Assembly: GCA_934130545.1 (NCBI GenBank)
Contig: CAKOYD010000001.1
Coordinates: 186,001 to 250,000, forward strand
DNA length: 64,000 nucleotides
Reading direction: 5' to 3'
Source of the DNA: an uncultured Bacilli bacterium
GTDB taxonomy: Bacteria; Bacillota_I; Bacilli_A; RF39; UBA660
Below the pieces are notes generated by a model. That model worked only from the letters and a program-made list of their open reading frames with translations. It ran no database searches and had not been told where the DNA came from. The translations under genes were made by a program, and so were the position numbers. Shown here one piece after another: positions 52,822 to 61,437 of the stretch (position 1 is its first letter; each line of letters begins with the position of its first letter).

Positions 52822-54606
52822 CTATAATCCTCCACCTGCACCAAATGATTCTAATTCTTCATCGGTTAAGATAACATTAATTTGCATTCTTCGATTTCCA
52901 CATACAAATAATGCTTCTCCTTGATTATATCTTTTTATATTTTCCTTTTCGTTGTCATTTAAATCTATTAGCATTGACAAGTCTTCTACTGCTTGCTTTC
53001 TTAAACCCATAACTAAATAGTATGAAGCATTTGAAAATATTGCCTTACCATGCATTAATGTATTGCCCATAACAAAGTCTGACGGTTGTTGAGTAATAAT
53101 AATAGTTCCTGTATTATATTTTCTTGCTCTCCTTTGTACTTGGGCTAAGAATTCTGCACCTAATTCATTTTGAGCTCCTAATAAAACATGTGCTTCATCA
53201 ACAGATAATACAGTATTTACGTTAGGATTTAAGCATAAACCCCATGCATACTTTAATACGTTAAACAGTAAAGCATTTCTAACATTGGCATCAGAATTCA
53301 TTAATTCTTTTATATTGAACACAATGTAGCTACTTTGACTATTTACTGTTGTATGTCCGTTAAAATAAAATTTTAATTCATTTACTAGTGGTCTTAATTT
53401 TAATTCTAGTCTCTCTAATACATCTCTCTCATGTGTTTTTTCTGTTATTGCCATCAACATACCATTAACGGTTGCGTACACATCTTGAAATGTTGGAAAT
53501 TGATCAGAACGAAAATTCATAAAATTAGTATCAAATCTTATTCCAAATCTTGCATATGTATCTTGAACAACACCGATAAATAATGTTAAAACATCCTCTT
53601 CAATATTTGGCGCATAGTATTTCATAAATGCTTTTAATGTTTGTAATGATTTTGTTAATATTGAATAACTGGAACTTCTAGAAGTATCCTCATCATCATA
53701 ATCCATTACTATTTCTAATGGATTAACCATTCCAAATTCACCACCACGGCCTAAGTCTATTACAGTTCCACCATATGCTTTAGTCATTTCAGTCAACTCA
53801 CCTTCAGGGTCAACTGCTACTATTTGATAGCCATTTCTAATATGGCTTCTTAATAATAATTTAGCTACTGTTGATTTACCGCTACCAGAACCACCTAGGA
53901 TTATTAGGTTAGCATTATTTCTATTATTTTCTTTTCTGATTTGATAATTAAATTGGTTAAATAAGACAACTCCACCTGAAAAGTCCATACCTAGTAGTGT
54001 ACCTAACCCTTCATCTTTTAAACTATCAAAAATGAATGGATACATAGCAGCCATTGTTGGAGATGGCATTGGAGTACCTATTCTATCTTCAATTGGCTGT
54101 TTATCAAATATTGGTAATATTGACTTCAGTACTCTTTCTTGTTCAAATCTTAATGGAATAGCTCTTAATTCTAATGAATCAAGCATGTTTTTCATTGATG
54201 ATTTTTTTTGTTCAAGTTCTTCCCTACTATCTGCTGTTATCATAAAATGCATTTGAAAATCAAATGTTTTAGATTGAGATGCTGTAAATTGTTGAATATA
54301 GCTTTCTAATGAGTCTACATCTTGACGTATTCTTTCTTTAATCGTTACATCTCTTTCAGTTTGATAATTAGCTCTCAAATCCGCTAACTCTTTATTTAAC
54401 ATTTTTGCTAATACTGAAAATGGAAGTGGGATATGCTTGATAACCATTTTTATACCAGACAAGTTAGTAATATTAGCTAAATATCCTGGCCCTATTAGTC
54501 TAGGGTATGATATTACTGTTAGAATTGTTGCATATTTATCACTTATTATAAAATCTGCTCCATTAAATTGTAATCCTTTTGGAGCTATTTCTGATTTAAA
54601 GCTCAT
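52822..54606 (-). CDS. virB4: VirB4-like ATPase, ATPase half
   Basis: Energises T4SS assembly and transport. 594 residues: an N-terminal region (about 1-215) with a helical segment, Walker A GGSGSGKS (238-245), AVDPEGELTEMTKAYGG, Walker B VLSVDEAHVLLG, and TIIITQQPSDF. The N-terminal domain normally fused to this ATPase is encoded separately by the upstream gene, whose stop overlaps this ATG as TAATG. Confidence 0.9.
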   Translation of the reverse strand: MSFKSEIAPKGLQFNGADFIISDKYATILTVISYPRLIGPGYLANITNLSGIKMVIKHIPLPFSVLAKMLNKELADLRANYQTERDVTIKERIRQDVDSLESYIQQFTASQSKTFDFQMHFMITADSREELEQKKSSMKNMLDSLELRAIPLRFEQERVLKSILPIFDKQPIEDRIGTPMPSPTMAAMYPFIFDSLKDEGLGTLLGMDFSGGVVLFNQFNYQIRKENNRNNANLIILGGSGSGKSTVAKLLLRSHIRNGYQIVAVDPEGELTEMTKAYGGTVIDLGRGGEFGMVNPLEIVMDYDDEDTSRSSSYSILTKSLQTLKAFMKYYAPNIEEDVLTLFIGVVQDTYARFGIRFDTNFMNFRSDQFPTFQDVYATVNGMLMAITEKTHERDVLERLELKLRPLVNELKFYFNGHTTVNSQSSYIVFNIKELMNSDANVRNALLFNVLKYAWGLCLNPNVNTVLSVDEAHVLLGAQNELGAEFLAQVQRRARKYNTGTIIITQQPSDFVMGNTLMHGKAIFSNASYYLVMGLRKQAVEDLSMLIDLNDNEKENIKRYNQGEALFVCGNRRMQINVILTDEELESFGAGGGL

Positions 54607-55163
54607 TATGATATCACCGTCCCAAATTCTGTAGTTCTTCCACCGTTTAAGAAGTTATCTAAAATAACTCTCAAATCAACATTTGATGTTTGTGAGGCTT
54701 CTAGTCCACATTCTGCTAGACCAGAAATTAAAGTTCTTAACCTCTTTTGTATTACATCGTAGTTCTTTTCTTTAAATAAGATATAATATTCTGTGTCTGT
54801 GACGTTGTCTAATGTAAAGTCATCAGCTTTATTGATATCTTCTCCAACTATTTTTCTAATAATAGGACTTTGCGTTTGATTATATAATAGTTGTAATTGA
54901 GCCTGATAACCACTTATATCTACTGGTTTATCGGCACATATTAGCCAGAATTCAAAATCAATCATATTGTAAAAATTCTTTAAAGCAATCAATACATTAT
55001 CTTGCGTTATTTGATCTAAGATAAATATATTTCTCGGTCTTATTTTAACACCGGTAACTTTAAAATTGTTCTCTAACTCTATCATTCCATTACTAATTGC
55101 TTTTGCAGGGATCCAATTTTCTGTATACTTTGAATTACTTGTTTTTTGCCCACTCATTGGCAC
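54606..55163 (-). CDS. VirB4 N-terminal domain as a separate protein
   Basis: A 185-residue soluble protein with WIPAKAISNGMIELENNFKV and VTGVKIRPRNIFILD, the typical start of Gram-positive VirB4-like proteins where this domain contacts the membrane complex. Coupled to the ATPase gene by TAATG and overlapping the PrgI gene by 29 nt. The start may be GTG 55163 or ATG 55157; the Shine-Dalgarno GGAGAGG fits either. Confidence 0.75.
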   Translation of the reverse strand: MPMSGQKTSNSKYTENWIPAKAISNGMIELENNFKVTGVKIRPRNIFILDQITQDNVLIALKNFYNMIDFEFWLICADKPVDISGYQAQLQLLYNQTQSPIIRKIVGEDINKADDFTLDNVTDTEYYILFKEKNYDVIQKRLRTLISGLAECGLEASQTSNVDLRVILDNFLNGGRTTEFGTVIS

Positions 55164-55458
55164 ACCAACCTCTCCATATATATTTTCTTCTAGTATTATA
55201 AAATCTATAAATACTTTGAAGAGCTACTAAAACATTGTGATAATTTGGAATAGGAACAACCAATAACCCCGTGATTGCTGCTGGTAATATGCAAATTATT
55301 ACCAGCCATAATTCAGCAGTACCACATAATGCTAAAGATATTAATGATGTAATACAGCCTACGCCAAATAATATTAAATCAAATGGACGGAAAACGCTAA
55401 ATATTAACATACTTTTCTTAGCATTTGCAGGAATCAAATAAGAATTATATTCATTCAC
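55135..55458 (-). CDS. PrgI/VirB3-like T4SS membrane protein
   Basis: A 107-residue protein with two adjacent membrane helices (about 22-45 and 49-68), preceded by YLIPANAKKSMLIFSVFRPF and followed by IPNYHNVLVALQSIYRFY and a basic tail. This fits the PrgI family that replaces VirB3 in Gram-positive T4SS and precedes virB4. It starts with GTG at 55458 behind GGGAG. The last codons overlap the next gene. Confidence 0.8.
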   Translation of the reverse strand: MNEYNSYLIPANAKKSMLIFSVFRPFDLILFGVGCITSLISLALCGTAELWLVIICILPAAITGLLVVPIPNYHNVLVALQSIYRFYNTRRKYIWRGWCANEWAKNK

Positions 55459-55484
55459 TTATATCACACTCCCTTATTATTTTT

Positions 55485-57701
55485 TTATTTCTTTCCGCTT
55501 TCATTATATTTTTTATTAGCTTGTGCAGCTTTATATTCAGGTGATTGTTGCATTGCAATCAAGTCTTTTTCATTTGCACTTTTAGCAGCCTTTGCCTTAT
55601 TATTTAAGTCTTTAAAGGCTTTAAATGAAGTAAATATAGCACCTGTAAATCCAGATAAACTACTATTTGACTTAACGACTGTTTGAGCAAGATCAATACT
55701 TTGTTTTATTTTAGCATCAGTTACTAGACCATCAATAGCATCTTGAACAAGTAAAACTTTTGCATCTTTTTCTGCGTTGATTGCTCTCTCATGTTCTTCT
55801 CTTATTCGGTTATTTAATTCAGCAAGAGTTGCATCATATTTATCTTTATCACCATTAAAGTCTGATAATTTTAAATTTCCGGCTTGAGCTGTTAAGATTT
55901 CTTCCATATTCTTTGCACTTGCTGCTTCGCTTGCTTTATCCTTAGTTGCTTGACTTGCATCTTCTAGTTTTCCTTCATTTATTAATGTGCCAGCTCTCTC
56001 TTCAGCTGCTGATACATATTTATCATATTCACTGTATGCAGCATTTTCTTTGTCAGCAGTCTCTTTCTTTTTATCATATATTTCAGTTGGGTTAATTCCA
56101 ACAGCTTGTTCTAATCCTGATATAATTCTACCAGCTGTTGTACCACCATCTTCTCTCCAATCATCAAGTTTTCTGTTTTCACTAATTACAGAGTCTGTTG
56201 CTTTCTTTATTCCACCAATGCCACCTTTAGTCGTAAGACCTGACATTACACCTTTTTTAGCTCCTGATAATGTTCCTGCAACAAAGCCTCCGCCTAATGC
56301 AGCAGTAAATCTTGCACCAGTTGCTACACGTTCATTTCCAAGTTGTCTTTTATATTCGTTCATTGATTTTTTGTAACTATTCATTTGAGCTGCGGCTGCG
56401 GCTTTCTCTGCAGCTGTCTTTGTGTTATCGTTACGTATATTATTATAATTTCTTCTTGCTTCTTTATAACTAGCTCTAGCTGATTCGTAACTTTTATTTA
56501 GATTTTCTCTTGTTTCTTTATCTTTCTTTAATGCATGCTTACCGGCTCCGTACATTCTTCTTGCCATACCTAGTGTTCCTGCAGCTGCTAAACCAATTCC
56601 TGCTCCGGCAACTCTTTTAGCTGGTTCCGGAATTCTATTTTTAGTTGATAATCCAAGTTCTCCTGAGGCAGCATTTCCTTTAGGGAATAATTCTTTGAGC
56701 ATATCTCCTGCCTTTTTGGCAAATGTCATAACTCCTAGAACTAGACATATGTACAATAAGCTTGTAAACATTGTATCTCCTTGACCACTTGCTGAAACGT
56801 TTGCTTTTATGTCATTAAATGAACTGCTCAATGTTGATATTATCAATACGACAAAGCATATAATTGCTGTTCTCATAAATAAATCGAGGAATGTTGTTGC
56901 ACATTGCTTTACCCACTTTTCGAATGCTCCATCTTTTTTTGGAATCATATACATAATTATTGGGATGGGTGCTATTATTTGCAAATATGTTAGTTGGACA
57001 ACCCTTACTCCTAAATCAAGGCAATACATTGTCAACATCCATGCTATTAATGCTCCTGACAATACTGCCAACAATCCATCAAATTGAATAATTTTTTCTG
57101 TGCTATCCCCAGATGTTTCGTTTAAGCATAATGATAATGCACTAATTCTACCGTCATCTTTTAGTGTTGTCAAATTTGCATTTACAACGTCTCTACCGTG
57201 TGCGCTGTTTGATTCTGTACAAGTATCGTCAGTAATATTAGGGTTTATTTTATAAAATTCTTGTAAAACACTGGCGCTAAAATATCCGCCCCACTTTTCA
57301 TCATAATTATCTTCTGTACCAAGTATTATTTTTGGAACTATATTACTTTGCAAAATATCATTTTGTAATTCAAACGCCATATCGAATATATTTGGAACAA
57401 ATGCAATTAGTACAACGCTAATTATCATTCTGTACATTACTTTTCCAAAGCCCTTTTCTTTATCTGTAAAATTATCTGGTTGAATTATATATTGGATTAA
57501 TTGGAATACCACGAAAAATAACATTGCAAGGCCAAGAATTAACGTAACTCTATTATATATTGGAATAATTTTGTCATTCTTTATAATTCTTAATGCTCCT
57601 AGATTATAAAATAATCTATAAAGATACGCTATTAACTGATATATAACTTGACATAACCATGCTACCGCACTATCTAATGCGTTAAATATCTTATCTACCA
57701 T
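55485..57701 (-). CDS. virB6: VirB6/TrbL-like channel protein with long soluble tail
   Basis: A 738-residue protein. The first 335 residues hold about six membrane segments (near 12-36, 51-71, 87-105, 205-228, 262-287 and 309-325) around an exported loop (about 118-195) with Cys residues, as in VirB6-like Gram-positive T4SS proteins (for example Mbov_0396 type). The remaining 400 residues are Ala/Lys/Glu-rich, helical and probably cytosolic, with two Gly/Ala-rich hydrophobic patches near 366-382 and 468-485. AGGAGG precedes the ATG. Confidence 0.82.
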   Translation of the reverse strand: MVDKIFNALDSAVAWLCQVIYQLIAYLYRLFYNLGALRIIKNDKIIPIYNRVTLILGLAMLFFVVFQLIQYIIQPDNFTDKEKGFGKVMYRMIISVVLIAFVPNIFDMAFELQNDILQSNIVPKIILGTEDNYDEKWGGYFSASVLQEFYKINPNITDDTCTESNSAHGRDVVNANLTTLKDDGRISALSLCLNETSGDSTEKIIQFDGLLAVLSGALIAWMLTMYCLDLGVRVVQLTYLQIIAPIPIIMYMIPKKDGAFEKWVKQCATTFLDLFMRTAIICFVVLIISTLSSSFNDIKANVSASGQGDTMFTSLLYICLVLGVMTFAKKAGDMLKELFPKGNAASGELGLSTKNRIPEPAKRVAGAGIGLAAAGTLGMARRMYGAGKHALKKDKETRENLNKSYESARASYKEARRNYNNIRNDNTKTAAEKAAAAAQMNSYKKSMNEYKRQLGNERVATGARFTAALGGGFVAGTLSGAKKGVMSGLTTKGGIGGIKKATDSVISENRKLDDWREDGGTTAGRIISGLEQAVGINPTEIYDKKKETADKENAAYSEYDKYVSAAEERAGTLINEGKLEDASQATKDKASEAASAKNMEEILTAQAGNLKLSDFNGDKDKYDATLAELNNRIREEHERAINAEKDAKVLLVQDAIDGLVTDAKIKQSIDLAQTVVKSNSSLSGFTGAIFTSFKAFKDLNNKAKAAKSANEKDLIAMQQSPEYKAAQANKKYNESGKK

Positions 57702-57724
57702 GTTTTACCTCCTATATATGTCTG

Positions 57725-58924
57725 TTAGTTAATTGGACATGCTCCTGTATTTAGTACAGTGATAATGAAATTAACTATTGTTGGTGCTAAAAATACCAAT
57801 ACTCCTGCAATTAATCTAATAATAAATCTTTTTTGTGCTTTTTTCATTTCATCTTCTTTTGATGCTATCATTGCTTTGAAGAAATCAAATACTCCCAAGG
57901 CTAATACCATTATTGGAACTATTATATGAATATAACCTAAATACTTATTAATTAATGCTTTTGTTGAAGAACTAATTATTTCATCGCATGAACTTGGGTT
58001 AGTATTATCTATGCCTGACATACTTCCATTTGATGACTCTCTTACATATGCTTTTTCGGACCATCCACTAAATATACCGCTTTTATTTTGCTTTGCTGCA
58101 TAGTATTCTCTTTTTGTGCCTCCTTTGCCATCGTATACATATAACACTGTTGGACATCCTGAACCATCATTTAAAGCAATTTTATTTTCTGCTGTTACAG
58201 TTCTCTTTACTGTTGTTGTTTCTATGTTTGCTACCTCTATTGGTTTATTATAATATAATTTGTTTGATGTACCAAGATATGAGTCTATTATCATTGTTAG
58301 TCCACTTTTATAATAAAGCCTTATTCTACTGCTTCCATTATTATATTGACATGATTTTTCCCATGTTTCACCATCTACCATTGGATTGTCGTCATCAGAA
58401 TTGCTATCTTCACTTAAATATGATATATAATCAGTTTCACTAATATTTTGCATCAACGAACTTTTACCATTTGTTATTTTTTTCTTTAGACTAGTTGCAT
58501 TACTAGAATAATTTGTTAAATATGCATTCTTATTTTCATAATCAGCATATACATATGTTGGACAACTTTTACTATTAAATTCTTTCTCTTGTTCTGATGT
58601 ACTATCCTTCATATATTTTGATAGTTTTACTCTTTTTACTGATACGGTTTTATTTAAATTTAGTATATTTTTTTCATCAATTATTAAATTAGTGCCAGTG
58701 CCATTTGTTTTTTCATATATTATTCTATATTGATAATGTTTTACTATTTTATTTGGCTCTGTTTCATCTTCTAGATTTAGTAAGGCAATTCTTATCTTAC
58801 CTATATCTTTTTTATCATCAGACGAATAGTAGCAATAGTAGGTATTATCTGCCTTCACAAAATTTATATTTATAATTATAGATAATACAAACACAATTAA
58901 CATACTTATCGATTTCTTTTTCAT
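57725..58924 (-). CDS. Exported protein ending in a VirB2-like pilin domain
   Basis: A 399-residue protein: signal peptide (about 1-25, ending VKA), an exported middle region (about 26-310) with several cysteines (YYCYYSS, SKSCPTYVYAD, EKSCQYNNGS, GSGCPTVLYVYDG), and a C-terminal two-helix domain (about 325-395) with LGVFDFFKAMIASKEDEMKK. That end aligns closely with the separate 98-residue VirB2-like protein at 59054. ATG 58924 follows AGAGGTG. It starts the main T4SS operon behind an extended -10 at 58969-58977. Confidence 0.75.
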   Translation of the reverse strand: MKKKSISMLIVFVLSIIININFVKADNTYYCYYSSDDKKDIGKIRIALLNLEDETEPNKIVKHYQYRIIYEKTNGTGTNLIIDEKNILNLNKTVSVKRVKLSKYMKDSTSEQEKEFNSKSCPTYVYADYENKNAYLTNYSSNATSLKKKITNGKSSLMQNISETDYISYLSEDSNSDDDNPMVDGETWEKSCQYNNGSSRIRLYYKSGLTMIIDSYLGTSNKLYYNKPIEVANIETTTVKRTVTAENKIALNDGSGCPTVLYVYDGKGGTKREYYAAKQNKSGIFSGWSEKAYVRESSNGSMSGIDNTNPSSCDEIISSSTKALINKYLGYIHIIVPIMVLALGVFDFFKAMIASKEDEMKKAQKRFIIRLIAGVLVFLAPTIVNFIITVLNTGACPIN

Positions 58925-58968
58925 TAATAACACCTCTCCAAAAATGCAGAATAATTCATATTAATGTC

Positions 58969-58977
58969 ATTATATCA
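58969..58977 (-). promoter_or_regulatory. Extended -10 promoter of the T4SS operon
   Basis: TGATATAAT on the minus strand, 45 bp before ATG 58924 and after the virB2-like terminator. Confidence 0.6.
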
Positions 58978-59028
58978 CAGAATATAATTTTTTTATATAT
59001 TTTTTTGTTAATTTAATAAAATGAAAAA

Positions 59029-59046
59029 AAGAAACATGCGTTTCTT
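59029..59046 (-). terminator. Terminator of the virB2-like gene
   Basis: AAGAAAC/GTTTCTT stem with a 4-nt loop and a T7 run on the minus strand. Confidence 0.9.
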
Positions 59047-59053
59047 AATATAA

Positions 59054-59350
59054 TTATTCTTGCTTCCAGCAATCCCAGAAGTTTCCTGTTCCATCAATAC
59101 CATCTGTATTTGATACAATATTGAATACAAAGTATACTATAGTAGGTATTAAGAAGATTACTACTGCATAAATAACTCTTTTAATTAATAATTTTTGAGC
59201 AGCTTTAATTTCATCTTCCTTACTAGCTATTACAGCTTTCATCATATCGAATGTTCCTATTACTATTAATATAATTGGAATAGCCCATCTAACAATATTT
59301 AATACTGTTTTAATAATACTTATTATCGGATTTAAGTAAGTACATTGCAT
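59054..59350 (-). CDS. virB2: VirB2/TrbC-like pilin
   Basis: A 98-residue protein with two membrane helices (about 15-38 and 55-78) joined by a short charged loop (MMKAVIASKEDEIKAAQKLL), the fold of VirB2/TrbC T4SS pilins. No cleavable signal peptide is obvious. It has a strong promoter upstream, AGGAGG, and a strong terminator downstream, so it forms a single-gene unit, as expected for an abundant subunit. Its sequence is closely similar to the C-terminal domain of the next protein (57725). Confidence 0.8.
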   Translation of the reverse strand: MQCTYLNPIISIIKTVLNIVRWAIPIILIVIGTFDMMKAVIASKEDEIKAAQKLLIKRVIYAVVIFLIPTIVYFVFNIVSNTDGIDGTGNFWDCWKQE

Positions 59351-59375
59351 ATATTTTCCTCCTTCATTTAATATA

Positions 59376-59404
59376 AATATATACTATTTTAAATTAATTG
59401 TCAA
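59376..59404 (-). promoter_or_regulatory. Promoter of the virB2-like gene, TTGACA-17-TATATT
   Basis: TTGACA (59399-59404) and TATATT (59376-59381) on the minus strand with 17-bp spacing, directly after the tadZ stop. Confidence 0.85.
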
Positions 59405-59406
59405 TT

Positions 59407-60399
59407 TTAATTAGTTATAATACGCATAAAATCTCTTAATATACTACTATTATCTATCTTATCGTTTAATGGTTTTATATTATATAATACTTCTAATTCT
59501 GCTTCTTTATTAAATACTCTAACGTCAAAATTATTTAATAAAGATTTATTAAGCACTACGTTCTTATCTTTTAGTTCGTTTAAGATATTATTATTAAATG
59601 TTACCATTTTGTTTAACATTATAGTGCTTGGTTCAACAAGATATATTATCTCATCACATATATTATCTACATCTTCATTATTTAAATCTATAAGTATATA
59701 ATCTTTATCATCATTTCTACTAATTATTGTTGTTAAATCTTCTGCTGTTGTGGATATTAGTTTTCTATTATTAAAGAAGGTAAAATCGTGTTTTTTTAAT
59801 TCAATACCTAATATATTTAGATCTTTTAAATCTTTTACTAACATATATATTAAACTAGTTGCTCCGGCATGTGATGTTGTATTTTTAAATCCTATTATTC
59901 TTTTTTGAGGATTTACTTTTATATTATTATTTTTCTTAATATATATTCCTTCGTCTTCTGAATATAGTTTGTGAATATTCTTTGATGTGTCATCTTCTTT
60001 AGATAGACTAGATAAATTATATGCGTTATCGTTATACTGATTACTTGGTATACCTGTTAAACTAGTTTTTGGATTATTATATAGTTCTATTATTTCATCC
60101 TTAGTATGTGCAATATTATATATACCATTGATTTGCAATAAATATATTAATTGTTCATCTTGAATATTATCATAAATAATTATTTTATTGGGTTCAATAC
60201 TAGTAGTTAAATAACTTAATTGGCCTTCACTTTCTATATCTTTAATAGCAGTTATATCTATAATTATCTTTTCAAAGAAAAAATTGGAGAATAATTGAAC
60301 TATTTCGGCAATTGAAAATTCTCCATTCAAACTTTTAATTATATCAATATCTAGGCTATTTAAGATAGAAGAATTCTTGTTGGCTACTATAATATTCAT
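59407..60399 (-). CDS. tadZ: TadZ/CpaE-like atypical ParA-family protein
   Basis: A 330-residue protein. The N-terminal part (about 1-115) resembles the receiver-like domain of CpaE/TadZ; the C-terminal part resembles a MinD/ParA ATPase, but the P-loop is degenerate: IGFKNTTSHAGATSLIYML has no Lys, as in many TadZ proteins. A later ILIDLNNEDVD corresponds to the Walker B region. TadZ proteins place Tad pili at the cell pole or division site. GAAGGGAG precedes the ATG. Positioned between the pilin and the T4SS genes. Confidence 0.7.
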   Translation of the reverse strand: MNIIVANKNSSILNSLDIDIIKSLNGEFSIAEIVQLFSNFFFEKIIIDITAIKDIESEGQLSYLTTSIEPNKIIIYDNIQDEQLIYLLQINGIYNIAHTKDEIIELYNNPKTSLTGIPSNQYNDNAYNLSSLSKEDDTSKNIHKLYSEDEGIYIKKNNNIKVNPQKRIIGFKNTTSHAGATSLIYMLVKDLKDLNILGIELKKHDFTFFNNRKLISTTAEDLTTIISRNDDKDYILIDLNNEDVDNICDEIIYLVEPSTIMLNKMVTFNNNILNELKDKNVVLNKSLLNNFDVRVFNKEAELEVLYNIKPLNDKIDNSSILRDFMRIITN

Positions 60400-60431
60400 A
60401 AATATTCTCCCTTCTTATTCAATAGACATAA

Positions 60432-60593
60432 TTATTTTGTTTGATTCCATTGTGCAGTATTTCCACCATTACCCCAAAGGCCACCAATATAATTTTTGAT
60501 GCTATCCCATTGAGTAGCTAATATTGCTCCAATAACTGCGATGGCTACTAGAGTTACAACTGTCATACTTACTTCGCCTGTTGATTCTTTCAT
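60432..60593 (-). CDS. Small Flp-like pilin
   Basis: A 53-residue protein: MKESTGEVSMTVVTLVAIAV, a hydrophobic helix to about residue 27, then WDSIKNYIGGLWGNGG and a polar tail. The short polar start ending in Gly-Glu before a single helix is like Flp pilins and other class III prepilins, and the gene lies directly after tadC, the usual place for flp. An AAGGAGG Shine-Dalgarno 7 nt upstream makes it a convincing gene although it is very short. Confidence 0.75.
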   Translation of the reverse strand: MKESTGEVSMTVVTLVAIAVIGAILATQWDSIKNYIGGLWGNGGNTAQWNQTK

Positions 60594-60648
60594 TATTTGT
60601 ACCTCCTTCCTCGTATTTTCTTCATTATATCATATTTGTTTGTTAATA

Positions 60649-61437
60649 TCAACCTATCATTGAAAATGCGGCAATTAGCATTAATAGTAAGGCTCCACCA
60701 CCGGTACTTACTAGCATTATCATAGTTTGATTTTCCATAGTATCAAGTCTTTGCTTGTATCTTTGTTCTCTGGCTTTATTTTGTAGTGATGATACAGTTT
60801 TAGAAAATGATAACATTTGCTCATGTTTTTTATCTTGTTCTCCTAAGCCAAGACGATATAATAAACGCATCATACGCATTGAATCTCTTACGGGATAATC
60901 TAGAGCAAAATCCATATATGGATCAATGCTTGAATCGCCTTCTTCAATTCTTTTTACTAGTTTCTCTAATCCTGGTTTAAATACTTCTGGTGCGTCTTCT
61001 ATTGATCTAGCTAGTGCAACTGGTACAGTATAGTGTTGCACTAAAATTTCTAAACTTTTTAAGTAGTAAGGTAATAAGGAATCTATTTGTCCTAAATGTT
61101 TTTTATAGAATTTTTTTAAATCAAAGTATTGAGATTTAAATACTAAGAATCCGACACCAACTGCTACTAAGATATATGTAGCATTTATGTTGGTAATAAA
61201 TAAGCATATCAACAGTATTGTTGTTAAGACACCATTTCTTACTCTACCCATAAATACAGCATCTGGGTCAATAACGTTATCACCATATTTTGTTCTTAAT
61301 AAGAACTCATAATCTTTTTCTTTTAAACCTGCAAAGTATCCTTTATTTTCACTATTAAATTGTTTTGTACTTATGGTATTATTATATACTAAGATAAATA
61401 TTATTACTATGGCTATTAAAATTATTTCTATATACAT
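60649..61437 (-). CDS. tadC: TadC-like inner-membrane platform protein
   Basis: A 262-residue T2SS-F-type protein with membrane helices at about 3-18, 70-100 and near the C-terminus (about 240-260), and a cytosolic loop with LLPYYLKSLEILVQHYTVPVAL, FKPGLEKLVKRIEEG and MMRLLYRLGLGEQ. Together with TadB it forms the platform on which pilin is assembled. ATG overlaps the tadB stop (TAATG). Confidence 0.8.
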   Translation of the reverse strand: MYIEIILIAIVIIFILVYNNTISTKQFNSENKGYFAGLKEKDYEFLLRTKYGDNVIDPDAVFMGRVRNGVLTTILLICLFITNINATYILVAVGVGFLVFKSQYFDLKKFYKKHLGQIDSLLPYYLKSLEILVQHYTVPVALARSIEDAPEVFKPGLEKLVKRIEEGDSSIDPYMDFALDYPVRDSMRMMRLLYRLGLGEQDKKHEQMLSFSKTVSSLQNKAREQRYKQRLDTMENQTMIMLVSTGGGALLLMLIAAFSMIG

